Assembly: GCF_015352425.1 (NCBI RefSeq)
Contig: NZ_JADKNH010000001.1
Span: forward strand, 571,937-635,936
Direction: 5' to 3'
DNA from: Fusibacter ferrireducens
GTDB taxonomy: Bacteria; Bacillota; Clostridia; Peptostreptococcales; Acidaminobacteraceae
Length of the DNA stretch: 64,000 nt
The notes below the pieces were generated by a model. That model had not been told where the DNA came from. It saw only the letters and a program-made list of their open reading frames with translations, and searched no databases. The position numbers and the translations under genes were made by a program. Shown here one piece after another: positions 32,280-42,900 of this stretch (positions are counted from its first letter, which is position 1; every line of letters starts with the position of its first letter).

Positions 32280-34298
32280 CTATTTTTCAATTGTGATTAA
32301 AACACCTTGCTGAACCGGTGTGGTTTCTGGGACAAGCTTTAATTGGACGACACTTTCTTCGCCGAGTAAAAGTTCAACTTGATACTGAGTGACATCTGTA
32401 AGCACCAGTGTCAAATCCTCTAGAGCCGCACCTTTTTCAATCGCTCCATGGAGTTCAGTACCATCAGCATTAACGACTCTAAAATGATCGTATCCAACTT
32501 GATCATCAATCTTTATCGTGAGACTGCTTCTGAGAAGATCTAATTGAATCAACTGAAAAGTGCCAATAGGCGATTTTAAATCTTTTGGATGGGTTTCAAT
32601 GGATTCTAATTTTAAAACCCCTTGGTAACCTTCGCCTTCAATTTTAGCTCTGTATTTAGGCAGATCTTTGGTATATAAGACAACAGACAACTCTGAAGAA
32701 GACTCGAAGGTCAACGGCAGATGTTCAATCGTTTCAGATATAGGCGTCATGCCGCCTACTGGCAATCCATTTGCATCAAACAGTCTATAATGTGTCACCT
32801 GTAGATCGGTGGAAACGTTGACGCCAAATATAAATTTAAGACTGGTAAATGGGGTTTCAATGTACCATATCGGGTCGCTCCCACCACTGGCATGTTCCAC
32901 ATTGGATACACCAGAATCGTAGTTGCCAGTGGCAAAATCAGCACTGCTTACGAGGTCAGCCACACCACCAGACGTGTTGAAATCCAGTGCAGCGATAAAT
33001 TTTGACAGCGATATTCTCGATAAAAATTGTGCCAATTCAAGTTCTTTTAAGGTGTCTTTTGCTTGTTGTACCTCTGCAAACGCCACTAGGCCTGCAAGGT
33101 TGTCTTTTTTGAGTTGATCATAACTGGCAGTTGCAAGCGCAATGGTTTCAGCACTTTGTTGGATCACTAAATCCATTTGCTTAACCGCATCATAACTGTC
33201 TTTAATTTTCTGAGTTGTCAAAGCAATCATAGCGGACTCTGCCACGCGTTTTTTATCTCTCTCCCCTAACGCAACAATTAAAGGGTATTTTTCATTTTCA
33301 AAGTATCTGAGTGCGGTGTACTCACCTTGAAACCATCTCATGGGTATTTTAATCTTGAAAAACAGAAGATTAATCACATAAACCTTTTGCCATTTTGCGT
33401 CAATATTCTGAAGCATTTGTTCGTATTTTTGGAAAAGAGCGGCATAGTCAATTTTAGATTTGTTCAGTTCAGATGAAAGGATATTCACTTTGGAACCATA
33501 GTAATTTTTATAAATATCATAGACTTCACGGACTTCCTTTTCAGAAAGTTTTCTATCTTGTGTTGCCACGTAAACTTGATAATCTTTGGAGAGTCCAAAT
33601 TGAATTAAATTGTCTAAATCCGCTCTTGTCAAAGGGACTTCAATGAGTTCTTTTTTAAAGGTATAGCCTCTTGTGACATCTATGCCAATGATTTTTGAGA
33701 ACTTTTCCTTTGAAGTTTCAAAGTCAAGAGTTGCCTTAGTTAATGTGTCCTTGGATTTATCCAGTGACGCCTTGATTAAATCTAGATCCTCCTTCTTTGT
33801 CTTTCCAGCTAAATAGCTTTTAAATAATCGCTGATAAGTCGTCTCTAAATCCTTCTGCTTGTCTATTTCAAATTTTTGAACAGCTTCTTTTTCTAAGATA
33901 TTTAAAAAAGCACTCTTCACTTCAAATTCCAGTTTCTGTACTTCAAATTGATATTGATGATTTAATTTTTGGATATCATTGTCTATTTTAGGCAATTTCA
34001 TAATGAGTTCGATTTCTTTTGGCATGGCGTGCTTTTCAGGAAAAGAAATATCGAAGAGCAATGAAAATCTAACCGTGGTTTCTTTTTCTCTTATGTCTTG
34101 TAGGCCTTCAACCGCTTGTCTCCTTTCAACACCTTTCTTGATGAGGTCAAGCTTGACCAAATTAATGGCATCGCTATTTTGTTGTGCAAGCGAAATAGCC
34201 GCTTTCATGTCCATGGATTTACTCGTATAATCCATGACGAATTGAGGCATCAAAAGTGTTATGACCAGAACCAGAATTAAAATTTTTTTGAAAAGCAT
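32280..34298 (-). CDS. TolC-like secreted/membrane protein (outer-membrane-efflux family fold)
   Basis: 672 aa from ATG 34298; a GGAGG six nt upstream lies inside the MORN gene, and the two genes are separated by one base. N-terminal signal (LFKKILILVLVITLLMPQFV). Residues 30-430 form two long helical hairpin regions with the TolC-type pattern MDMKAAISLAQQNSDAINL, LEFEVKSAFLNILEKEAVQK and a second half ending EVQQAKDTLKELELAQ. The C-terminal 230 residues are beta-rich and differ from TolC. TolC-like proteins in Gram-positives exist but are poorly understood. In an operon beside an eCIS it may build an envelope channel or scaffold; this is inference. Confidence 0.7.
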   Translation of the reverse strand: MLFKKILILVLVITLLMPQFVMDYTSKSMDMKAAISLAQQNSDAINLVKLDLIKKGVERRQAVEGLQDIREKETTVRFSLLFDISFPEKHAMPKEIELIMKLPKIDNDIQKLNHQYQFEVQKLEFEVKSAFLNILEKEAVQKFEIDKQKDLETTYQRLFKSYLAGKTKKEDLDLIKASLDKSKDTLTKATLDFETSKEKFSKIIGIDVTRGYTFKKELIEVPLTRADLDNLIQFGLSKDYQVYVATQDRKLSEKEVREVYDIYKNYYGSKVNILSSELNKSKIDYAALFQKYEQMLQNIDAKWQKVYVINLLFFKIKIPMRWFQGEYTALRYFENEKYPLIVALGERDKKRVAESAMIALTTQKIKDSYDAVKQMDLVIQQSAETIALATASYDQLKKDNLAGLVAFAEVQQAKDTLKELELAQFLSRISLSKFIAALDFNTSGGVADLVSSADFATGNYDSGVSNVEHASGGSDPIWYIETPFTSLKFIFGVNVSTDLQVTHYRLFDANGLPVGGMTPISETIEHLPLTFESSSELSVVLYTKDLPKYRAKIEGEGYQGVLKLESIETHPKDLKSPIGTFQLIQLDLLRSSLTIKIDDQVGYDHFRVVNADGTELHGAIEKGAALEDLTLVLTDVTQYQVELLLGEESVVQLKLVPETTPVQQGVLITIEK

Positions 34299-34299
34299 A

Positions 34300-35832
34300 T
34301 CAACCTCCAACAGGGGTTTCATATTCATAATAGATTAATTCAAGTGTGTTAAAATCAAAATAGAAATGGATCTGTGCATTGGATTGAGAAACCTGTAAAA
34401 CAAAGTAAGTATGACCATCGATATTTTGAGCAGAAGCTGTAAAGTGATCAAAATTGGATTTCACATCGTCAAGGCTCATGCCTTTGTGCCATTTTTGTGT
34501 AAGGTTAAATGCTTTAACCACTATCTTGTAAAGTATGGGTTCTGTTACATCCGTGGGATAACTAAAGTAGAAGTCACATTGTGCCTTGGGATATGAAAGT
34601 ACATAATAATTTTCTAACTGTATGACTTCTCCAGACTCTAAAAAATGTTGTCTCACATCTGAACTACTGAGTCCAAGTAAGCCTTCCAATGCGGCGTCAC
34701 CTGCTAACCATTCACCTGTATATATTTTTTCATTTTGAATGTAATAAGTGCCCATACCGTTGAATAAACTCTTATCAAAGGTGCCGTCATAGACTAAGTT
34801 ATCTTGAACGGTATCATATTGCTTGCCTTCACCTGAATAATATCCCAATGCAAAATCGCCTCTATAGATCAATTTGCCTTTTTCTGAGTACTGTTGTCCA
34901 AAACCATCGTATTGGTCGCTTGAAAAGTTGCCTTCGTAAGCCCTTTGCCCATTACTAAAAAACAATTTGCCAGTGCCTTCGAAGGCGCCACCAGCAAATT
35001 GGCCACTATAAAGTTTTAAGCCATCCAGAGTCATTAAAGTACCTTCACCATGATACTTGCCATTTAAGAAATTTCCAGTGTATTGCACCATGCCGCTGTC
35101 AAAATAAGATACGCCATAGCCATTTTGAAGGCCTTGTGAAAAAGCACCTGCATAAATTAACTGATCTTTATCGTTGTAAAGCTTGCCCGATCCCGAAAAA
35201 AGGCCATTTTCAAAGGTCCCTTCATAGAGTATGGATCGATTGCTTTGGTGTAAGGTACCAATGCCATTAAAAGTATTGTTTTCAAATTGTCCTTTGTAGA
35301 TCATATCTCCATTTTGGGCGTACAATGCGCCTTCTCCGGAATAGAGATCATCTGTAAATTGACCTCTATAGACCAAATTGCCTAGATCATCGTATTGGAT
35401 GCCACTGTCTTGGCATTTGCCGTTTGCCAATCGACCTTCATAGACCAGGACACCACTGCGGCTAACCAGTTTGACTTTACCTGTATACGTTTCCAAAAGC
35501 GGATCTGCAAGCATGAGCGTTGGCGTGTAAAGACGTCCCCTTAAGAAGGGGATGATCACGGTTTGACTAAGGGCAATAAGCACTGAAAATAAGACGATGG
35601 ATACAATGAGCAATCTCTTGGCATAGTATTTGTTGCCAATGAGCACATAGTCTGATTTCTGTTCCGGTGCACGCTTTAAAACCCCTATGGTATCTTTTAC
35701 AGAGGTTTTAATGACTTTCCCTACTTTGCTTTTGAGAAATATACTTTTTTTCAGTTTTCGCTTAAGCAATTTAAGCGGTCTTAAAAATGCAGTCTTTGCA
35801 GTTTTGAACATATATTTAATCAAATTGCCCAT
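34300..35832 (-). CDS. MORN-repeat membrane protein
   Basis: 510 aa from ATG 35832 (AGAGGTG six nt upstream; a GTG at 35841 overlaps that site). One TM segment near residues 75-95 (LLIVSIVLFSVLIALSQTVII) after a basic cytoplasmic stretch. Residues 120-375 hold about twelve MORN-type repeats of the form Y.G.F..G.F.G.G.L (for example YKGQFENNTFNGIGTL and YSGQFAGGAFEGTGKLF). MORN repeats bind membranes or scaffold proteins. C-terminal 120 residues are beta-rich. Located between the sensor cyclase-like gene and the TolC-like gene in one operon. Confidence 0.85.
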   Translation of the reverse strand: MGNLIKYMFKTAKTAFLRPLKLLKRKLKKSIFLKSKVGKVIKTSVKDTIGVLKRAPEQKSDYVLIGNKYYAKRLLIVSIVLFSVLIALSQTVIIPFLRGRLYTPTLMLADPLLETYTGKVKLVSRSGVLVYEGRLANGKCQDSGIQYDDLGNLVYRGQFTDDLYSGEGALYAQNGDMIYKGQFENNTFNGIGTLHQSNRSILYEGTFENGLFSGSGKLYNDKDQLIYAGAFSQGLQNGYGVSYFDSGMVQYTGNFLNGKYHGEGTLMTLDGLKLYSGQFAGGAFEGTGKLFFSNGQRAYEGNFSSDQYDGFGQQYSEKGKLIYRGDFALGYYSGEGKQYDTVQDNLVYDGTFDKSLFNGMGTYYIQNEKIYTGEWLAGDAALEGLLGLSSSDVRQHFLESGEVIQLENYYVLSYPKAQCDFYFSYPTDVTEPILYKIVVKAFNLTQKWHKGMSLDDVKSNFDHFTASAQNIDGHTYFVLQVSQSNAQIHFYFDFNTLELIYYEYETPVGG

Positions 35833-35850
35833 CAAACTCACCTCTATAGG

Positions 35851-38598
35851 TTAGTATCTTCCAAGTGGCTTTTCAAAATTATTTGGATCAAGTGCTAAAT
35901 TTTCACATTTAAATAGATATTCTTTAGAAACGAGATCACGTCGATTTGATTTTATAACGCTTATAAAATCTCTCTTGGACGCATCATAATGTTCAAGTTC
36001 ATAAGAATGCAAAGCAGATTCAAATGCAGTCTTTGTCTTTATATAATCCTTTTGTGTGGAAATAGGCAAAGTCTCTAACCACTCATGCAATTTGATCATT
36101 TTATGAGACTGAGCATCTTCCAATTGACCGATATATCTAATCATATCTTTATGCTCATTCATTTTGGAAACCATTGCATCACTTAAAAGGACGCCTGTAT
36201 CAAATTTAGTGGCAATCTTGTTCATCTCTGTCACTTCATTAACACATTCGCTTATGACGGAAGTTGTCAAGCGATTCTCATCTCCCACGATGCCTAAAAG
36301 AATTTCTCCCAAATGAATGCTGATATTTGTTTTTACTGGCAGATCAAACGCCCCAATATGTTGCATAATCATAGCTGCTGTTGACATAGCCTCTTCTTCT
36401 TTAGTAAATAAAGCCAGCACCCCTGCATTTCTAAATTCCCCTACTAGCCCATTTTGAGCGTGTATACTTTTGGCATATTCTTCAAAGAGCTTATTCAATA
36501 TATCCAATTGCTCTTTAGAATTTTTACCGCGCACGAGTTCAAAGTAATTGGCAGTATTGATGTAGACCACCGTCATCTCTTGCTTGGAGTAATTGCCCAG
36601 TTCCACTTCTGTAATGCTCTTTTTATCAAGGAGCTCAAAGAACTTAAGCGGAATGAATTTAAAGTAAATGGCATTCATTTTAGTAAGTTCTGAAATATAA
36701 TCTTTTATAAACAAGGACATTTTATTGAACATGCCCGACAGTTCGCCGATCTCATCATGAGTGTGTACAGGAACCGTAACGCCCCAGTTGCCGCCGCTAA
36801 TTTCGTCAACGGAGTCGTTTAAATTTCGAAGCGGCAATATCATGCGGTAGATGACAATCGACATAAGTAATAATATAAAACTTACAATTATAAGATTTAA
36901 GGTGACCAGTCGGCCATAGTAACCTTGGATATGATAGGTATAGCTTTTTTTACCAGTGCCCACTTCTAGCAAACCTATAACCTGTCCTTCTGTAGTTCTA
37001 ATAGGTGTCACCGCAAATACCCACTCACCAGAGACATCTGAATTATCGGATAAAATGGTTCTATTTTCAGTGACTGCTTTGACATAGGCTTGATTGGAAC
37101 GTTCGCCATAGAGGTATTGGGTGGTTGCCCAAAATTCAATGCCATCACCTGTAACCACGTGTATTTTGTCGCCTTCATACTTATAAATGACCGAATAGTA
37201 CCAACGATCATAAGTTTTCAAATTGAGATTCGTAAACTCGTCTGCACTTACAGCTCTTTCTTGGGTTAAAATATTGTATTCAAGGTTTGCATAATCTTCA
37301 AGACCATCAATGGCCAATAAATGATCCGCAGATATTTTAGAAGCGCGTTCTCTTGAAAAATTAAACAATTCAGCAAACAAGTCATTTTTTGCTAAATTTG
37401 TGAAATAGCCGAAACTCACTGTAAGTGAAATCACTGGAATGAGAAGCACTAACGGCAACAAAATCGTTAGAAACTTAATAACAAGCGAACCTCTGCTCTT
37501 TTCATAGGCATATATCATAAAACCTATTGCCAAGGCAAATAGTCCAATCACGAAGAAATGTTTAATAAAAGTGCGCATATTATGCGAACGACTGTATTCG
37601 ACATCGTTCATCACAATGACAGACCCTTCTCTATCTATAAACACAAAACGTTTGCCAGCATTGTTAAGGCGTATATTTCCGGAGATGCTTTTTGCGTCTT
37701 TAAGAGTTACTAAATTGGCGTCTTTGTACTTTAACTTATCTATTTTACTGATATCAGTCATAGATGTTCTAATGACATCATAACGCTTTTGATCCGTATC
37801 CATTTTCACAATATTGCCCGTCAACTCATTCATAAAGGCAAATGTAGAATGATCGTAAGAATTGAGCCTAGATACCTGAACCAGCTCTGGCATTGTATCG
37901 TACTTGAGCACTTCGAAGTTTTCATCATAGTATTGGTAGAGTGTGCCCTTGACCGTTGAAAAAATAATCCTTCCATTTGTCAAATACAAAATGTCTTTGA
38001 CATATAGCGTTGGATCGAACTTCAAATCCTTAATCACATGGATTGATTCATTGTAAATATTGATTTGAGTGATGATCACACGTGACAAGTCATCTGCTTT
38101 TTTTTGAATCACAAATAGGTGATGATCTACTAAGTAAGCTTTGTTGATCAATGCGTATTCTACGGCGCCCACGGCTTGATAATCAACCTTATAAATTGTT
38201 TGAGATTGCAAACTATCAGGAGCAATTTTAATGATTTCTTCAGAAAAGACATAATAATTATCTGCATTTTTTATTGATCTATGCAGATAGAGATTGCCGT
38301 CATCATCCATACTCAAATTATCATAATCTGAAAAGGTGGATGGAGCATCTTTTGGCAGCGGATAGGTTTTTAGAATTTGACCTTCTTTAGAAATGTGAAT
38401 AAGGTTATAGGTTGGTTTGAGAGCGTTAATGAAGGTTTCTATCATGCTCTCAGATGTTTGTTTTTGAAGGATCACCATTTGATCCTCAGGTGCTGCTAAA
38501 ACATCAATAACGTATTCAAGATCCAAATTTTCTAATAAATATGTAAAAAAACCACTCAACAAAACAGTCAATAAGACTAAAACTATAATTTTTCTCAT
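35851..38598 (-). CDS. Membrane sensor with HAMP and degenerate class III adenylate cyclase-like domain
   Basis: 915 aa. N-terminal TM, a beta-propeller-like ectodomain (about 30-335), TM pairs near 345-400, a Cache-like sensor region to about 575, a TM and a HAMP (about 600-655), then a cyclase homology domain (about 690-860) with ISIHLGEILLGIVGDENRL. The metal-binding Asp positions are replaced: the first is Asn in VVYINTANYF, the second is absent in GEFRNAGVLALF, so activity is unlikely. It heads the 35.8-29.2 kb operon. The ectodomain resembles that of the sensor-MFS protein at 42.9 kb. Confidence 0.8.
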   Translation of the reverse strand: MRKIIVLVLLTVLLSGFFTYLLENLDLEYVIDVLAAPEDQMVILQKQTSESMIETFINALKPTYNLIHISKEGQILKTYPLPKDAPSTFSDYDNLSMDDDGNLYLHRSIKNADNYYVFSEEIIKIAPDSLQSQTIYKVDYQAVGAVEYALINKAYLVDHHLFVIQKKADDLSRVIITQINIYNESIHVIKDLKFDPTLYVKDILYLTNGRIIFSTVKGTLYQYYDENFEVLKYDTMPELVQVSRLNSYDHSTFAFMNELTGNIVKMDTDQKRYDVIRTSMTDISKIDKLKYKDANLVTLKDAKSISGNIRLNNAGKRFVFIDREGSVIVMNDVEYSRSHNMRTFIKHFFVIGLFALAIGFMIYAYEKSRGSLVIKFLTILLPLVLLIPVISLTVSFGYFTNLAKNDLFAELFNFSRERASKISADHLLAIDGLEDYANLEYNILTQERAVSADEFTNLNLKTYDRWYYSVIYKYEGDKIHVVTGDGIEFWATTQYLYGERSNQAYVKAVTENRTILSDNSDVSGEWVFAVTPIRTTEGQVIGLLEVGTGKKSYTYHIQGYYGRLVTLNLIIVSFILLLMSIVIYRMILPLRNLNDSVDEISGGNWGVTVPVHTHDEIGELSGMFNKMSLFIKDYISELTKMNAIYFKFIPLKFFELLDKKSITEVELGNYSKQEMTVVYINTANYFELVRGKNSKEQLDILNKLFEEYAKSIHAQNGLVGEFRNAGVLALFTKEEEAMSTAAMIMQHIGAFDLPVKTNISIHLGEILLGIVGDENRLTTSVISECVNEVTEMNKIATKFDTGVLLSDAMVSKMNEHKDMIRYIGQLEDAQSHKMIKLHEWLETLPISTQKDYIKTKTAFESALHSYELEHYDASKRDFISVIKSNRRDLVSKEYLFKCENLALDPNNFEKPLGRY

Positions 38599-38694
38599 GT
38601 TGTGCGCTCCCCTTCTAAAAGTAGATATTTAGAACTTAATCGTTTATTTTTTCAATAAAGTGATATAAGTAACATATAGTTTGGAGGTGATTTG
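38599..38694. promoter_or_regulatory. Divergent promoter region
   Basis: 96 bp between the cyclase-like operon and the LysM pseudokinase gene. On the plus strand TTCAAT (38651-38656) and TATAGT (38675-38680) are 18 bp apart and are followed by GGAGGTGA, a plausible but imperfect sigma-A promoter. Confidence 0.4.
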
Positions 38695-39807
38695 ATGCAA
38701 AGTGCTCTTATTTCTGATAAATACATAGTTGTGGATGTTGTTTCTTCAAATGCAAATGTGACGATATACAGATGTTTAGAACCGCTTAAAGATCAAGAGG
38801 CTCACTATAGAATTCATCAAATCAAAGACAGAGCCCTTATCAAATACTATTTAAAATGCATAGATCATTTTAGTCAAATACTACCTTTTGTTGAATCTTT
38901 CGTTGATTTTGGCGATCTTTATCTTGTCTTTAAAGATTACACTGAGGAACTCGCAATTAGTCATATTCACTTTAATGATGCTGAGAAAAAAGATTTTATA
39001 CTGAAATTATTGGCAAAACTCTCACTTGATACTACTTTACCCAATTTCATAAAATATACACTTATAAACTCTGATAATTTGAGAGTCGATAAAAATAAAA
39101 ACGTGCATTTTAATGTCACCTTAGATTTACTTAATCCAGATTCTTTTGATCAATTCAAATCGGTTCAGAAAAAAATAGCGACTTTAGTTGAGGGGTTAAC
39201 TGAAGATCATGATGAACTCAATGTTTTCATTATGAATTGCGAGGCTGGATTATATAAAGATTATGTCAGTATGCTTGCAGATTATAAAGTTTTCTTAAGT
39301 GCCATAAACGAGCATAGAGAACCTTGGATTTATGAAAAACTGTTGGTGATTGTTCTATGGATAAAAAGCCACTTTAGAATATTAGTGTATTTTTCGTTTC
39401 TGCTCATTATCATGATTTATGGCATGACGTTATTTTCGAGAACAACAGCAGAACACAATAAGCCCTATGTTAAAAAGGCCATTGGCATTGTCCACTACAA
39501 TGATCCCTACAGTGAAGTCGTGGAAGAGACAGAAACCATTTCGGTCTACGTTCCAGTAATAGACACGCCTCCAGTTTCAGTTGAGCCCCAAAAAAAAATG
39601 CACAACGCTTATACCATCTATATTGTGCCTCCTGGAGATTACTTATATAAAATAGCACTTGAAACCTACGGCAATGAAAAATATGCCTATACACTGGCCA
39701 ATTACAATGGTTTGGAAAATCCTGATTTTCTCCCTATAAACTACCCGCTTAAATTGCCTTCACCAGATCAGATCGAGGCGCTTTATGAACTCATGGGCAG
39801 ACCATAA
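38695..39807 (+). CDS. Pseudokinase-like protein with TM and C-terminal LysM
   Basis: 370 aa from ATG 38695 (GGAGG seven nt upstream). The first 190 residues resemble a decayed Ser/Thr kinase: KYIVVDVVSSNANVTIYR corresponds to the glycine-rich loop area and LINSDNLRVDKNKNVHFN to the catalytic loop, with the catalytic Asp and Lys missing. A TM segment near residues 228-250 is followed by an outside region ending in a LysM-like module (YIVPPGDYLYKIALETYG and INYPLKLPSPDQ). It faces the eCIS-side operon and may sense or bind peptidoglycan. Kinase relation is inferred. Confidence 0.65.
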   Translation: MQSALISDKYIVVDVVSSNANVTIYRCLEPLKDQEAHYRIHQIKDRALIKYYLKCIDHFSQILPFVESFVDFGDLYLVFKDYTEELAISHIHFNDAEKKDFILKLLAKLSLDTTLPNFIKYTLINSDNLRVDKNKNVHFNVTLDLLNPDSFDQFKSVQKKIATLVEGLTEDHDELNVFIMNCEAGLYKDYVSMLADYKVFLSAINEHREPWIYEKLLVIVLWIKSHFRILVYFSFLLIIMIYGMTLFSRTTAEHNKPYVKKAIGIVHYNDPYSEVVEETETISVYVPVIDTPPVSVEPQKKMHNAYTIYIVPPGDYLYKIALETYGNEKYAYTLANYNGLENPDFLPINYPLKLPSPDQIEALYELMGRP

Positions 39808-39841
39808 TTCAGCTCATATAAACACTTTTAGCTGTAAAAAG

Positions 39842-39894
39842 AAAGACTCGTTGACATCTGTCTATTGCGGACAGACTTATCAACGAGTCTTTTT
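39842..39894. terminator. Bidirectional intrinsic terminator
   Basis: AAAGACTCGTTGA (39842-39854) pairs perfectly with TCAACGAGTCTTT (39880-39892), with a nested TGTC...GACA hairpin inside and U-rich flanks on both strands. It lies between two convergent genes. Confidence 0.9.
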
Positions 39895-39918
39895 GATGTG
39901 TTAACACGGGTAAGCCAT

Positions 39919-42900
39919 TTAATCCTCTGTATCGGATATGACGACCTTTGAACCAATGGGGATAAATATCAATCCAAATCCAACGGTAATCACACCGATT
40001 ATGCCAATCCCCAATTGCTCTCCAAAGCCAATTGCAACCCCAAAAGCAAGTGCACCAAGCATTTTCCCAATCTGGGAGAAAAATTCTAAATAGCCTGCTG
40101 CAATGGATTTGCCTATTTTTTGAGATTCTTTAATCGCTAAGAAATAGGTGGTATAAACCGTATCTCCAAAACTATCTGAAATTGCCAAAATTAATACGGC
40201 AAATATGGCTCCTGCAAGTGTTCCAGTAACTGCATATACAAGCAATGAAGTACCCGTTAAGATGCTGGCAATGGCAGAGGCATTTTTGACGCCAAAGGTC
40301 TTTTCAGTGAAGGTGCTCATCGAAGGTCCAAAGTAGACAATGAACAGGCCATAAAGTGAAAAGACGATCCCAATCATTGAAGTGGATAGACCTTTTGTTT
40401 CCGCAAATAATGGGAAGAAATATTCTAAATACATGTAGCACAGCAATGCCGGTACAAGTATCAGCGTGAGAAATGCCAGTATACTCTTTCTAGAGAAATA
40501 ATAGCGTGCAGATATTTTCTCTTCTTGTAAAATAGAGTCCGTTTCTGTTCCATCTGCTACTTCTTCAATTTTAAATTCCATGGTTTCATAATGTCTTAGG
40601 AATAAGCGTTCAAACAATATGGCAACGACGCCAAACCCAGCCATAACATAGAAAACGTTAAAATACCCTACTTTGTCCACTAGATTTGCTCCAAAGACAA
40701 CACCTAGATTGACCCCTGCAATAGCACCCGACATCATATTTGCAAAAGTTTCATTCCTTTGAGCAACAGTTTTGCCCGTGTTGACAAAAGCATGCATAGT
40801 CATTTGGATAAATCCATTGCCAATGCCTGCAATCCCTCTGATCACAATAAAGACCAAAAGTGATCGCGTCAGCGCAGTGGCTATGGCTGTTCCAATTAAG
40901 ATGATAATGCCCAAATAGAAGATGAGTTTCCAACCCTTTTTTTCGGCAATGAAACCAGCAACGACAATGGTAACCGCTGCAAAGAGCACTTCCATAAAGA
41001 TCGGAAGCCCAATTGCCATAGACATGGACAAATTACCAATGGGGCTGTAGATGGACTTAGCCATTAGGGGGATGAATGCCGTACACATGAAAATAACAAT
41101 ATATGTCAATAACGCCAAAGTTCTAATGGCATTCAGCGCATTAAAGTCTTGACTTGAATCAACCACACTTGTTGATATAGCACCTAGCCGACTTGCCTTC
41201 CTCTTCTCAAGCCAAGTGGACAGAAATGTAATTTCAGAAATCAACAAGACGATGATAATGACAATTGAAATGATATCTATAATGATTTTATTGACAATAT
41301 GCTTGTTCCATTCATCAAAAATGTATTTATTCATTCCAACCTCAATGATTGCAACGATCTCATCTTTTGAATTGTAAACAGGCCCCATGGCAAATAGCCA
41401 ATCACCGTCAGCATCGGTTTCAGTGCCGTGAGTAATTTCGCCTTGAAAGGCATCATAAAAATAGTTGTAGTAAGGATCATCTGTCCAAGCGTTAAATGTA
41501 TAATAAGGCGTTATGCTGTTATCGTTGTACATAAGTGCATAATAGCGATCGTTTGAAATGGTATAGAGTGCTGTATAGAGATTTTCATCCCAAACTTCTT
41601 CGTTATAGTTGACCATCCGCTGCAGATCATCATAAACCACTTGATAATCATCACTGTAAAAGTCATATGGGCGTTTAATGGCATCAACAGCATCGCCGTG
41701 TATGACAAATTTTGAACTTTGAACAAGTAACCTTAAATTATTGGTCGCTTGCTCTACTAAAATCTCGTTGTAGAAATTAATGGCAAGAGATGATGTTAGA
41801 ATCGTTGCAATCAATACGACCAAGATAATAGCAGTTGTCTTTTTAACTTGCTTTGGAATCCCTTCCTTTAAGACATCTCTTAAGAGCCACTTTATTAAAA
41901 AATACGTGCTCATAGCGAAAAGAAGGATAAAAAACCATAATAGAAGTCTTAAAGTTAAAATAAAATTAGATGGTCTGAGTTCTGAAACGCTGGTATAAGT
42001 CCCATTTGCGGATTTAAGTACAATATGATCCCCATTAACCGCAATATAGTTCTTTTTAGAAATATCAAAGTTATAGTATACCTCATCATTGACTGTGCTA
42101 TAGTCTTCGCTTGCAAATATCTGTTCTATAGCTTTTTCGCTGTGAGCTTCACTCACTTTAAAGATGCCGAATTGTCCAAGATCGTTAAAATACAATGACT
42201 TTGAGTACGCATCATATTGAATCCCCCATATACTAGAGGGCCGCGCCTGATTGGACACTCTTGCATCAAAGAGCATCTCTGTTTTCATAGTGTCTAAATC
42301 AATCTGTTGAATGAAGCCCTGCTTAGAAGCGTAAACCCAATGTGTTTTGTCGATCAGATCTATATCCTGTACAATTTGATCTGCCCGTTCAAGAGGATAA
42401 AAGCCAATTTGATCTTCTGATTCATCAGAATAAAGTGCAATTCCCGCATCAACGAGAACATACCAATAGAGATGTTCTTCAAAATATTTTAACCCACGCA
42501 TGGTCGGTGTAAGTTTCGACTGTGTCTCATCAGGTAACTTAAAAATCTGTTTTACAAATTTACCAGTGCTGTCAAAAGCACTGATTGTTTCAGTTTCAAG
42601 GTATGATCCGGTATCATCCCATCTGCTGTGAAGCACATATAAATTGCCATTTTCATCTGTTTCAATCTCATTTGCAGTGTAAAAGCTCTCTGCGTTTCTT
42701 TTGCCACCTTCAATGGTATAAATTAAATGATCATTGTTGGCTATTTTACTGATGGCTCGGTTAGAATTGTTGACGATGAAAATGCTGTCGTCTTCTCCCA
42801 AACTCACAGCAGAAGTATTCGTCAACTGAATACTTTCAAAAGGGTTAAACTTAAAATTGGAGTAAGTAAAACTCACGCCAATTATTGAAATGAGAAAGAT

